From Ruminococcus sp. FMBCY1 (GTDB lineage Bacteria > Bacillota > Clostridia > Oscillospirales > Acutalibacteraceae): a stretch of 64,000 nucleotides of DNA. Made by a program: the position numbers and the translations under genes. The stretch spans positions 930,001 to 994,000 of the forward strand of contig NZ_CP074197.1 of NCBI RefSeq assembly GCF_023921805.1, read 5' to 3'. Of this stretch, positions 35,869-44,204 are shown one piece after another (position 1 is the first letter of the stretch; every line of letters begins with the position of its first letter). The notes under the pieces were generated by a model. The model was not told where the DNA came from and did no database searches. It saw only the letters and a program-made list of their open reading frames with translations.

Positions 35869-36773
35869 TCAAAATTACTTTCGTCAAAGCCAAAGTTCTG
35901 CAAAAGCTGGGCACGGTTACGCCAATCTTCTTTTACTTTTATCCACACCTGCAAAAATACTTTGCAATCAAAAAATCTTTCCATATCCTGTCTTGCAAAT
36001 GTGCTGATTTTCTTTAGCATTGCACCGTTTTTGCCGATAAGAATACGCTTATGCGACTCTTTTTCGCAGAAAATTGTTGCGTCAATGTCGAGTATGCCGT
36101 TCTCCCTTGTTTTCATCTTTTCAATAACAACGGCTGTACCGTGCGGAATTTCGGCATTGCAAAGTCTTAAGATTTTCTCTCTGATAATTTCAGAGGCAAT
36201 AACTCTTTCAGGTTGGTCTGTAAGAGTATCGTCTTCAAAGAAATGACCACCCTCGCTCGCCTGATTCTTGAGTTCCTCAAGCAATTCGTTCATACCGTTG
36301 CCGTCACTTGCGCTGACAGGTACAATAGCCTCAAAATCATAGAGTTTGCTGTACTCAAGAATTTGTTTCATCAATATTTCTTTATCCTTAATCATATCAA
36401 TTTTATTGATAACAAGGATTGCGGGCATACCGAGAGCCTTAAATTTATCAATAAAGTCAAGTTCGGTCTGTACGGGGCTTTTATCCGCCTCAACAACGAG
36501 CATACAGCAGTCAACGCCTCCGACAGACTCGTTTACGGAACGAACCATATACTTGCCAAGTGAGTTTTTCGGCTTGTGCATACCCGGAGTATCAAAGAAA
36601 ACAAGCTGATACTCGCCCTCTGTAAGAACACCTGTAATTCTGTTTCTTGTAGTCTGGGGTTTGCTTGACACAATTGCAATTTTCGTGCCGAGAAGTCTGT
36701 TTAATATTGAACTTTTACCGACATTCGGTCTGCCGACTATGGCAATAAAAGCTGATTTATCATTTGTATTCAT
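35865..36773 (-). CDS. era: GTPase Era
   Basis: 302 residues. G1 is GRPNVGKSS, G2 lies in TTRNRITGV, G3 is DTPGMH and G4 is NKIDM. The C-terminal KH domain binds the 3' end of 16S rRNA. Era assists 30S subunit assembly. CGGAGAAATTT precedes ATG. It lies 41 bp after dgkA in the phoH-mutS2 run. Confidence 0.96.
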   Translation of the reverse strand: MNTNDKSAFIAIVGRPNVGKSSILNRLLGTKIAIVSSKPQTTRNRITGVLTEGEYQLVFFDTPGMHKPKNSLGKYMVRSVNESVGGVDCCMLVVEADKSPVQTELDFIDKFKALGMPAILVINKIDMIKDKEILMKQILEYSKLYDFEAIVPVSASDGNGMNELLEELKNQASEGGHFFEDDTLTDQPERVIASEIIREKILRLCNAEIPHGTAVVIEKMKTRENGILDIDATIFCEKESHKRILIGKNGAMLKKISTFARQDMERFFDCKVFLQVWIKVKEDWRNRAQLLQNFGFDESNFE

Positions 36774-36814
36774 AAATTTCTCCGTTTTAAAAAATTAGGG
36801 GCAAGCAAAATGCA

Positions 36815-37315
36815 TTACCCCTTTGTTAAATGTCTGTTTTTTAATTTTATAAATTTTTCTTTAATTCCCACAGGACCAAGCACAACAAAAAATGCTGAAA
36901 TCACCGCTGAAATCAAAAGAAATATAAGGTAAAGCAAATTTTCGGCAAAAAAGGTAAATATAGTGTTAATTACATTAAAATCAAGAAAAAATATACACGC
37001 AATCACTGCCGCACCCAACGCAACTGTAAGCACTGCTCCGGCAGCCGCATCCTTGGCAAACTTAACAAGAGGTTCGTATCTGTCGGCAACAAGACCGCAC
37101 AAATCCTCTACGCAGGTATTGACCGTTTCAAGCGCCATAACCGAAGTTATCAGCAAAACAAGTACAGCGTATTGCGTAGGCGAAAAGGAATAAAACATTG
37201 AAAACAGCATAACATAAATTCCTGCCACAATATGAAATCTCATATGCGACTCGCTGTTTATTGTTCTTATAATTCCTTTAAACGCACATTTAAAACCGAA
37301 AATCTGTTTCTTCAT
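36815..37315 (-). CDS. dgkA: Undecaprenol/diacylglycerol kinase, DgkA family
   Basis: 166 residues. The DgkA core (1-110) has the motif ALETVNTCVEDLCGLVADRYEPLVKFAKDAAAGAVL, with the conserved Glu, Asn and Asp residues, and three helices. In Gram-positive bacteria it phosphorylates undecaprenol, feeding the cell-wall lipid carrier. A fourth helix and a basic tail (about 120-166) extend beyond the usual ~125 residues. It lies between ybeY (8-bp gap) and era. Confidence 0.9.
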   Translation of the reverse strand: MKKQIFGFKCAFKGIIRTINSESHMRFHIVAGIYVMLFSMFYSFSPTQYAVLVLLITSVMALETVNTCVEDLCGLVADRYEPLVKFAKDAAAGAVLTVALGAAVIACIFFLDFNVINTIFTFFAENLLYLIFLLISAVISAFFVVLGPVGIKEKFIKLKNRHLTKG

Positions 37316-37322
37316 AGTTTAA

Positions 37323-37835
37323 TCAAGCCATATCGTCATCAACTATGTAGCTTGAAGATGCTGGAAGTCCGAGCTGTTCCATAATAAGCTCCTCTTTCTC
37401 ACGCATACGAACTCTCTCCATATTATCAATATGGTCATAACCGAGAAGATGAAGTACGCTGTGTGCTGTAAGATAACCTACCTCACGCTGGAAACTATGG
37501 CCGTAAAGCTCTGCCTGATCTCTTGCTTTTTCCATAGAAATTACAACATCGCCGAGAATCTGTGCGCCTGTTTCAATATCTTTGTCATACACACCGTTTT
37601 CACCCATTGGGAAAGAAAGTACATCAGTTTCAATGTCTTTATCTCTGTACTGCTTGTTAAGCTCCTTAATCTGTGCATTATCAACAAATGTTACGCTGAT
37701 CTCAGCCGGTCCTTCAAATTTTTCAAGTTTTAATACGGCGTTACAGCAGCGTCTTACAAGCATTCGGATACCTGTTGGAATTTTAACAGCTTTTTGTTTG
37801 TTTGTGATTACTACTCTGATTTTGTTATCTGGCAT
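37323..37835 (-). CDS. ybeY: Endoribonuclease YbeY
   Basis: 170 residues. The metal site HSVLHLLGYDH (H-x3-H-x5-H) is complete, preceded by the EISVTFVDNAQIKELNKQYRDKDIETDVLSFP block. YbeY processes the 3' end of 16S rRNA. I chose ATG at 37835, since GGAAGGA is about 10 bp ahead; an in-frame TTG at 37844 is too close to it. It follows phoH, as in most Firmicutes. Confidence 0.95.
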   Translation of the reverse strand: MPDNKIRVVITNKQKAVKIPTGIRMLVRRCCNAVLKLEKFEGPAEISVTFVDNAQIKELNKQYRDKDIETDVLSFPMGENGVYDKDIETGAQILGDVVISMEKARDQAELYGHSFQREVGYLTAHSVLHLLGYDHIDNMERVRMREKEELIMEQLGLPASSSYIVDDDMA

Positions 37836-37893
37836 TTTGCTCAAATCCTTCCGTATTATTTTTCAATTTATTAAAATAAATTAAATTTGTTTA

Positions 37894-38829
37894 TCAGTCA
37901 CGATCTCTCGTGTTCTCATACTTTGCATAGGCTTTAATAATATCCTGAACAAGTTTATGACGCACAACATCTTTTTCGTCAAAGCGGCAGCAACCTATGC
38001 CGTCAATATTTTTAAGGATTTTTATACAATCCTTAAGACCGCTTTTAGCACCCCTCGGTAAGTCGATCTGGGTAATATCGCCTGTGATTACCATTTTTGA
38101 GTTAAAGCCGAGTCTTGTTAAAAACATCTTCATCTGCTCGCAAGTGGTGTTCTGCGCCTCATCAAGAATTATAAAGCTGTCATCAAGAGTTCTGCCTCGC
38201 ATATAAGCAAGAGGCGCAACCTCAATATTGCCACGCTCGACATACTTTTGATAGGTTTCGGCACCGAGCATATCAAACAAAGCGTCATATAAAGGTCTTA
38301 AGTACGGGTCAACTTTGCTTTGCAAATCGCCGGGCAAAAATCCCAACTTCTCACCTGCCTCAACCGCAGGTCTTGTAAGAATAATTCTGTTTACAATCTT
38401 ACTGCGAAAAGCCGTTACTGCCATAGCAACCGCAAGGTAAGTCTTACCTGTACCGGCAGGTCCTACACCTATAGTTATTGTGTTATTCGCAATAGTTGTA
38501 CAATATTTTTTCTGACCTATGGTTTTAGGTTTAATCGGTTTACCTTTTGAAGTAATACAAATACAGTCGCCCGCAAGCTGTTCAATCTTATCTTCGCTGC
38601 CTTCGTTGACGAGCGAAATACAATAGCGTACATTCTGCTCGGAAAGCGCTTCTCCTCTGTTGATAAGCTGTAAAAGGCTGTCTATTACCTTACCGGCTTT
38701 AGATACATTTTCAGCTTCTCCGTCTATTTTAAGCTCGCTGTCACGACTGACAACCTTTACCGTAAATTCTTTTTCAATCAGTTTAATATTTTCGTCAAAA
38801 CTGCCAAAAAGTGCAACGGCATTTTCCAT
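37894..38829 (-). CDS. phoH: PhoH family ATPase (start uncertain)
   Basis: From ATG at 38829 this is 311 residues. Walker A is GPAGTGKTYLAVAMA, Walker B is FIILDEAQNTT, and TRLGFNSKMVITGDITQIDLPRG is typical of PhoH. The role is probably RNA-related ATPase. The true start is unclear: family proteins usually begin about nine residues earlier (at the codons for TEQII), where the only suitably placed codon after GAGGG (9 bp) is ACG at 38856. The open frame to a TTG at 38904 crosses the -10 box and is unlikely. Confidence 0.88.
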   Translation of the reverse strand: MENAVALFGSFDENIKLIEKEFTVKVVSRDSELKIDGEAENVSKAGKVIDSLLQLINRGEALSEQNVRYCISLVNEGSEDKIEQLAGDCICITSKGKPIKPKTIGQKKYCTTIANNTITIGVGPAGTGKTYLAVAMAVTAFRSKIVNRIILTRPAVEAGEKLGFLPGDLQSKVDPYLRPLYDALFDMLGAETYQKYVERGNIEVAPLAYMRGRTLDDSFIILDEAQNTTCEQMKMFLTRLGFNSKMVITGDITQIDLPRGAKSGLKDCIKILKNIDGIGCCRFDEKDVVRHKLVQDIIKAYAKYENTRDRD

Positions 38830-38892
38830 TCTGTCAATGCTTATTATTTGTTCCGTAAAATCAAACCCTCGATAAACAAAATTTATATTTAA

Positions 38893-38898
38893 ATTATA
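38893..38898 (-). promoter_or_regulatory. Extended -10 promoter of the phoH operon
   Basis: On the minus strand TGTTATAAT gives a perfect -10 (38898-38893) with a TGn extension; the -35 region is weak (AAGTTT-like). Transcription would start near 38886, inside the open frame, which sets an upper limit on the phoH start. Confidence 0.55.
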
Positions 38899-39043
38899 AC
38901 ACAATATTTATAAAAAAACTTATTAAATATAGCTTTTTTTACTAAAAAATTAAATTTTGTTAGATTTGACGAATATGCAAGTCGGTATTTATGCATTATT
39001 TGTATTTTTTCACTTTTTACAATTAGTTATATTTGATAATTAC

Positions 39044-39072
39044 TTGACAAAAAGTATTTTATAGTATATAAT
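39044..39072 (+). promoter_or_regulatory. Consensus sigma-A promoter of ylxM-ffh-rpsP-khpA
   Basis: TTGACA (39044-39049), 17-bp spacer, TATAAT (39067-39072): a perfect consensus match, fitting strong expression of SRP and ribosomal genes. Confidence 0.93.
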
Positions 39073-39136
39073 AGCACAAGTGTAAAGAAAACAGCTTTAC
39101 ACCTAAACACAGTTTGAAGCGGCGGGAGCATTTATT

Positions 39137-39487
39137 ATGGAAAAAAATGTAGAAGTATCCTTACTTTTTGATTTCTACGGTGAATTGCTTAAACCGTCAT
39201 GCAGACAGGCAATTGACCTGTATTACAACGAAGATTTGTCGCTTGCAGAGATTGCTGCGCAGACAGGCATTACCCGTCAGGGTGTGCGTGACAGTATAAA
39301 ACGCAGTGAAGAAAAGCTTTTTGAACTCGAAAAAAAGCTCGGACTTTTTAAAAGATTTGTTCAGCTTGAGAACGGACTTGACAAAATCGCATCTCTTTCG
39401 GAACAGATTTATAAAAGCTCTGCTGATGACATAACAAAAAAGCTTGCACTCGAAATCAATCGAACGGCAGGCACACTCAAAGAATAA
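39137..39487 (+). CDS. ylxM: YlxM-type SRP-associated DNA-binding protein
   Basis: 116 residues of the UPF0122/YlxM family. A sigma-70 region-4-like helix-turn-helix is visible (LYYNEDLSLAEIAAQTGITRQGVRDSIKRSEEKL). YlxM is linked to SRP assembly and is usually encoded right before ffh, as here (12-bp gap). GCGGGAG precedes ATG. Confidence 0.92.
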   Translation: MEKNVEVSLLFDFYGELLKPSCRQAIDLYYNEDLSLAEIAAQTGITRQGVRDSIKRSEEKLFELEKKLGLFKRFVQLENGLDKIASLSEQIYKSSADDITKKLALEINRTAGTLKE

Positions 39488-39499
39488 AGGAGTGTATTT

Positions 39500-40876
39500 A
39501 TGGCTTTTGAAGGACTTTCAGAAAAGCTAAGTAATGCTTTTAAAAAATTAAAGAATAAAGGTAAGCTTTCAGAGAACGATGTTAAGGAAGCTATGCGAGA
39601 AGTCAGACTTGCTTTGCTCGAGGCTGATGTAAACTACAAAGTAGCTAAAGAACTTACCGCAAAAATCACAGAAAGAGCCGTTGGTCAGGATGTAATGGAA
39701 AGCCTTACTCCGGGACAGATGGTTGTAAAAATCGTAAATGAAGAACTTACCGAACTTATGGGCGGCGACAATGCAAGAATTGAATTTGCGTCAAAACCGC
39801 CTACAGTTATTATGCTCTGCGGTTTGCAGGGTTCAGGTAAAACTACCCACGCAGCCAAACTTGCTCTTATGCTTAAAAATCAAAATCACAGACCTTTGCT
39901 CGTTGCCTGCGATATATACAGACCTGCAGCTATTGACCAGTTAAAGGTAGTAGGTGCAAAAGCAGGTGTGCCTGTATTTGAAAAAGGTACTCAAAATCCT
40001 GTAAAGACAGCCAAAGAGGCAATCAGAAACGCCAAAGACTACGGCAATGATGTTGTTATTCTTGATACCGCAGGTCGTTTGCACATTGACGAAGAGCTTA
40101 TGGATGAGCTTAAAAATGTAAAGGCTGAAGTTGAGCCTAACGAGATTTTACTCGTTATCGACTCAATGACAGGTCAGGATGCGGTTAATGTTGCAAAATC
40201 ATTTAACGAAAAGCTTGAGATTTCAGGTGTAATTCTTACAAAACTCGACGGTGATACCCGTGGCGGTGCAGCACTTTCGGTAAAGGCCGTAACAGGCAAG
40301 CCTATTAAATTTGCAGGTACGGGCGAAAAACTTGAAGATATTGAAGTATTCCATCCTGATCGTATGGCAAGCCGTATTCTCGGTATGGGTGATGTTCTTA
40401 CCCTTATTGAAGACGCTCAAAACAAGATTGATCAGGACAAAGCCGAAGAAATGGCTAAAAAGATGATGAGCAATAAGTTTGATTTCAATGATCTTAACGA
40501 TCAGTTTGCTCAAATCAAAAAGATGGGTCCTTTAAAAGGTATTTTGGCAAAAATCCCCGGCATTGCAAATCAGCTTGACAACATAAATATTGATGACAGA
40601 CAGATTGACTGGACACAGGCTATCATACTTTCGATGACACCTGAAGAAAGATCAAATCCTTCCCTGCTCAATCCTTCAAGAAAAAGAAGAATTGCAGCCG
40701 GTTCAGGCAGAAGTGTTGAAGAAGTCAACAGACTTATCAAACAGCTTGAGCAAATGCAAAAGATGATGAAACAACTTAAAAACAAAACAAAAGGCACTAA
40801 GGGCGGTAAAAAAAGAAAAATGAAAAAGCTCCCGGGTCTTGGCGGAATGCCTATGAGCAATCTTCCAAAAAACTAA
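39500..40876 (+). CDS. ffh: Signal recognition particle protein Ffh
   Basis: 458 residues. The N-domain is followed by the G-domain (GLQGSGKTTHAAKLA; DTAGRLHIDEELM; TKLDGDTRGGAAL) and the Met-rich M-domain (from about 300, MAKKMMSNKFDFNDL to a Lys-rich tail) that holds SRP RNA and signal peptides. AAAGGAG precedes ATG. The C-terminus PGLGGMPMSNLP is typical of clostridial Ffh. Confidence 0.97.
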   Translation: MAFEGLSEKLSNAFKKLKNKGKLSENDVKEAMREVRLALLEADVNYKVAKELTAKITERAVGQDVMESLTPGQMVVKIVNEELTELMGGDNARIEFASKPPTVIMLCGLQGSGKTTHAAKLALMLKNQNHRPLLVACDIYRPAAIDQLKVVGAKAGVPVFEKGTQNPVKTAKEAIRNAKDYGNDVVILDTAGRLHIDEELMDELKNVKAEVEPNEILLVIDSMTGQDAVNVAKSFNEKLEISGVILTKLDGDTRGGAALSVKAVTGKPIKFAGTGEKLEDIEVFHPDRMASRILGMGDVLTLIEDAQNKIDQDKAEEMAKKMMSNKFDFNDLNDQFAQIKKMGPLKGILAKIPGIANQLDNINIDDRQIDWTQAIILSMTPEERSNPSLLNPSRKRRIAAGSGRSVEEVNRLIKQLEQMQKMMKQLKNKTKGTKGGKKRKMKKLPGLGGMPMSNLPKN

Positions 40877-40939
40877 CACACATTCAACCAAATAAAATTT
40901 GGTGAATATAGATTTATAACATTTACGGAGGTAAAGAAA

Positions 40940-41185
40940 ATGGCAGTTAAAATCAGACTTAGAAGAATGGGTTCAAAGAAAGCACCTTTTTACAGAGTAG
41001 TAGTAGCAGATTCAAGATATCCAAGAAACGGTCGTTTCATTGAAGAAATCGGCACATACGATATTCTTAAGAAGCCATCAGAGTTCAACGTTGACGCAGA
41101 AGCTGTTAAGAAGTGGATTGCTAACGGTGCTCAGCCAACTGATACAGTTAAGGCTCTTCTTAAGAAGAACGGCATTATTGAATAA
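40940..41185 (+). CDS. rpsP: 30S ribosomal protein S16
   Basis: 81 residues. [26 protein letters not shown] and the [14 protein letters not shown] block are diagnostic of S16. GGAGG lies about 9 bp ahead of ATG. It is co-transcribed with ffh and khpA. Confidence 0.97.
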   Translation: MAVKIRLRRMGSKKAPFYRVVVADSRYPRNGRFIEEIGTYDILKKPSEFNVDAEAVKKWIANGAQPTDTVKALLKKNGIIE

Positions 41186-41208
41186 TCAGTCACGAAAGGG
41201 AAACCAAA

Positions 41209-41442
41209 ATGCAGGAATTACTTACTGTAATAGCACAGGGTCTTGTTGATGATCCGACTGCTGTAAAGGTTACTGCCGATGAACCAAATGAGGACGGCAC
41301 AATCGTATATCACATCTCTGTAGCAGAGGCTGATATGGGCAGAATTATCGGTAAGCAGGGCAGAATTGCCAAAGCTATCCGCACAATTGCTCGCAGCGCA
41401 GCTATCCGTTACGAAGAAAAGATTATGGTTGAAATCGACTGA
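41209..41442 (+). CDS. khpA: KH-domain RNA-binding protein KhpA
   Basis: 77 residues, a single KH domain with the GRIIGKQGRIAKAIRTI loop (the GxxG is GKQG). KhpA (YlqC) binds RNA with KhpB/EloR and affects cell elongation in Gram-positive bacteria. It follows rpsP by 23 bp, the normal order, and a terminator comes after it. AAAGGG precedes ATG. Confidence 0.93.
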   Translation: MQELLTVIAQGLVDDPTAVKVTADEPNEDGTIVYHISVAEADMGRIIGKQGRIAKAIRTIARSAAIRYEEKIMVEID

Positions 41443-41456
41443 TAACTAAAACTTTA

Positions 41457-41490
41457 AAACCTTCGGCTTTTGTCGGAGGTTTTATTTTTT
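41457..41490 (+). terminator. Terminator of the ffh-rpsP-khpA operon
   Basis: AAACCTTCG pairs with CGGAGGTTT (one G-T pair) around a short loop, followed by TATTTTTTG, just after the khpA stop. Confidence 0.8.
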
Positions 41491-41511
41491 GTCGTTTATT
41501 AAAAGTCGTAG

Positions 41512-41954
41512 TAAATTATGGTTTAGCGGAGTGTCGGTCGGGGATTGAAATTTAGCTAACGCTAAATTATCCTCCCAAAAACAAAAAAGTTTACTCAATT
41601 TTTTCAAAAATTGCGGGTATGGGCAGCGCCCATAAAAATCTTCCGATATAACAATTTATCAAGCGCAAACAGCCACGCTGTTTGCGTGCTAAAACTAAGT
41701 TTGTTAAAACAGGCGACAGCCTGTTAGAAAAGAAATCATTAACTTTTCATTATATATCGAATAGCTTTCTTGTTGCTATCGCATTTTTAAAGGCTAACGC
41801 CGTTGTGTTCAAGCCGCCAAACAGCAAGCTGTTTGGCTATCGTTAGATTGCGTAAATTGAAAGTATTTGCGGGCTTTGCCCACACCCACGACCTTTGAAA
41901 AGGTCGACCAAACCTTTATAATTGTTGGTAAATCATTTTGCTAAACCATATTTA
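41512..41954 (+). repeat. Structured dispersed repeat, copy 2 (443 bp)
   Basis: Non-coding DNA with near-perfect inverted ends: TAAATTATGGTTTAGC at 41512 and its complement (one base missing) at 41940-41954. It contains a row of small perfect hairpins: AATTTAGC/GCTAAATT, TGGGC/GCCCA, GCAAACAGC/GCTGTTTGC, ACAGGC/GCCTGT, CCAAACAGC/GCTGTTTGG, GGGC/GCCC and ACCTTT/AAGGT. Copy 3 at 45727 is the same length and very similar; copy 1 at 3755 is inverted. It could be a MITE without a transposase or an RNA element. It fills the gap between khpA and cdaR. Confidence 0.8.
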
Positions 41955-41973
41955 CCCCAACCTTTGACAAGAA

Positions 41974-42005
41974 GCAAAAATAAACCCGTGGCAACAGCCA
42001 CGGGT
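41974..42005 (-). terminator. Terminator of cdaA-cdaR
   Basis: On the minus strand ACCCGTGGC pairs with GCCACGGGT around TGTT, then TTATTTTTGCTTC. It lies just after the cdaR stop. Confidence 0.85.
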
Positions 42006-42009
42006 ATTT

Positions 42010-43275
42010 TTATGATTCTGAAATTGTAAGATTTGCTTTATAAGAACCAGAAACCCAACACGAAGAACCGTTCTCAATGTTAAATGTTACAGGCATTGAA
42101 ACCGAGCCTTTCATACCGTCGGAAGACGATACATCAATAACAGCGGTTATATCCGAAGCACTAAGGGAGTCAATCTGACTGCTTGTGCCATAAACTGTAA
42201 CCTCAAGATTCTTTTGCGTTACCTCCGCAGAATATCCCGATGCAAGACCCTGTACCATAAATTTTTCAACTGTCAGCTTTTTGCTTGACAATGACGACAA
42301 ATCAAGAGTTACCTTAGCAGTTGAAGTATTACTGATATTCTTGCAATCGGTTGGAATTTCAACAGCAAGGTCAAATATTGATTTTGAATTTGTAAGTGAT
42401 GTAAAATCAATCGGTGCAAGATTTACCGAATCGGTCTTATTCAATACATCGTCTGTACCTGCAAGCAGTATTGACGAAGGCTCAACAGAAATCATATCGT
42501 CGGTAATTTGTAAACCTGACGGTAAGTTTGTAAATGTCGGCTTTAAAGAAACTTCTTTTTCGGGAAGTACAGAAATTGCAGCCTCCACAGTTTTAAAATC
42601 AAGAGAAAGTAAATCCGTATTAATTTCTTTACCGTCAGCATCGTACAAAATAATATCTGCATTAACTTTGCGTGACGAATTAAGCGTACCGTCTATATTC
42701 GCAGCAGCCACAACCTTAGAAATCTTAGATACTTCAGACTGCGGACCTGTAATATATATGGTTTTTGACGACAGTGTGGTTGACGCATAATAACCGTCGT
42801 CAACTTTATAAACAACATTTTCTTGAATATCAAATGTAGCTTCTCGCAGATAATCAATAAAAACATCAATCGTAGACGGTTTTATCGCAGATGAAATCTG
42901 AAAATCGCTGTAAGGGTCATTCTTTGAGGCATTAAGATACAATGTATAATTGCCCGCAGAATCAACATAGTTGGCAGCTGCTTTGACGGTAATATCAGAC
43001 GCCTGTAACGAACCCACAACAGCTCTGTTACCTGTAACCGTAAGTGAGGCTTTATAATCACTGCCCGAAAAAACTTGCAGACCGTTATTAACAGCGTCTT
43101 CGGACAATTCAACCTGAACAGGTATATCCGAAATAGTCAAACTTGTATCGTTTCCTGTACTTATACTCATATAAATCCAAATCACAAGCGAAATTACAAT
43201 TGATACGATAAATAAAAAGTTTGTACTCTGTACAAAAGCCCTTAATCTTGATCTTTTGCTTTTATTTTCCTTCAT
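42010..43275 (-). CDS. cdaR: YbbR-domain protein, CdaA regulator CdaR
   Basis: 421 residues. A basic N-terminus and one membrane helix (about 17-36, FLFIVSIVISLVIWIYMSI) are followed by four YbbR-like beta domains outside the cell (the SDIPVQVEL / TVTGNRAVVGSLQASDITVKA pattern recurs). CdaR binds and tunes CdaA. It overlaps cdaA by 14 bp, which fits that partnership. The third typical operon member, glmM, is elsewhere in this window (23157-24506), so the cdaA-cdaR-glmM order of Bacillus is split here. Confidence 0.92.
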   Translation of the reverse strand: MKENKSKRSRLRAFVQSTNFLFIVSIVISLVIWIYMSISTGNDTSLTISDIPVQVELSEDAVNNGLQVFSGSDYKASLTVTGNRAVVGSLQASDITVKAAANYVDSAGNYTLYLNASKNDPYSDFQISSAIKPSTIDVFIDYLREATFDIQENVVYKVDDGYYASTTLSSKTIYITGPQSEVSKISKVVAAANIDGTLNSSRKVNADIILYDADGKEINTDLLSLDFKTVEAAISVLPEKEVSLKPTFTNLPSGLQITDDMISVEPSSILLAGTDDVLNKTDSVNLAPIDFTSLTNSKSIFDLAVEIPTDCKNISNTSTAKVTLDLSSLSSKKLTVEKFMVQGLASGYSAEVTQKNLEVTVYGTSSQIDSLSASDITAVIDVSSSDGMKGSVSMPVTFNIENGSSCWVSGSYKANLTISES

Positions 43276-44140
43276 CCGACTTCCTCCTTATCTTTTGGAG
43301 TAAACCGGCAGCTGCCGAATCATCGTCAGTATTTTCAAGTAACAATGCCTCAAGCTTATCGATAAGTCTGTCGCGTGTAAAATTGCGGTAAAGTACGCCG
43401 TTAATCGCAAGCGAAATAACACCTGTTTCTTCACTGACAATCAAAACCACAGCATCGCTTTGCTCACTGATGCCAAGTCCTGCTCTGTGTCTTGTTCCAA
43501 GATTTATATCAACATTTTTGTTATCTGTAAGCGGTAATATACATCCTGCCGCAAAAAGTTTTCCGTCACGCACAATACTTGCGCCGTCGTGTAGCGGAGC
43601 TTTGTTAAAAAATATGTTTCCGAAAAGTGCAACCGAAGTATCTGCATTAACTATTGTGCCTGTTGCGGCTATATCGGAAAGTTTTGTTTCTCTTTCAAAA
43701 ACAAGCAATGCACCAGTTTTTGAATGTGAAAACAGCAAAGCTGTATCTGCGGCATCTATTATTGATTTTTTAACAGCCATTTTCCACTCATCACTTTTTT
43801 CTCGATGAGTAATAAGTTTTATATACTTTTTATAAGTATTATTTCTACCCATTTGTTCCAAATATTTTCGGATTTCAGGCTGAAAAATAATAGCAACAAG
43901 TATAACTGATGCCTCGAAAAATGTTCTGAGAAGTGTCGTAAGCATCATCAATCCGCAAAGTGATGATATTAAATATATAATAAGAAGTGCAACAACACCT
44001 TTTAAAAGCTGAGCCGCACGGGTTTCTTTTACAAGCTTGAAAAGGCTGAAAATAATGAATGCAATAGCAAGAATATCAATAATATCTCGAATTTCAATGG
44101 TTTTTAATACAGCAAATACGCTTTGTATCCATTCCATCAT
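43262..44140 (-). CDS. cdaA: Diadenylate cyclase CdaA
   Basis: 292 residues. Three N-terminal membrane helices (about 15-95) lead into a DAC (DisA_N) domain with both active-site motifs: LHDGASIV and GTRHRAGLGISEQSD, plus VSEETG. It makes c-di-AMP from two ATP, controlling potassium and wall balance. AGGAGG is 5 bp before ATG at 44140; an ATG at 44137 is equally well placed. Confidence 0.95.
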   Translation of the reverse strand: MMEWIQSVFAVLKTIEIRDIIDILAIAFIIFSLFKLVKETRAAQLLKGVVALLIIYLISSLCGLMMLTTLLRTFFEASVILVAIIFQPEIRKYLEQMGRNNTYKKYIKLITHREKSDEWKMAVKKSIIDAADTALLFSHSKTGALLVFERETKLSDIAATGTIVNADTSVALFGNIFFNKAPLHDGASIVRDGKLFAAGCILPLTDNKNVDINLGTRHRAGLGISEQSDAVVLIVSEETGVISLAINGVLYRNFTRDRLIDKLEALLLENTDDDSAAAGLLQKIRRKSDEGK

Positions 44141-44204
44141 TTTAACCTCCTCTGTTTTTCATTACTTTATTTTAACACACAACAGCATTGAATTGCAACC
44201 TTTT

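Noticed and set aside
41761..41850. Integron attC-like or CRISPR-like sequence in the repeats
   Set aside because: GGCTAACGCC and similar palindromes recall attC cores, but the paired RYYYAAC/GTTRRRY layout and an integrase are absent; spacing is not regular enough for CRISPR.
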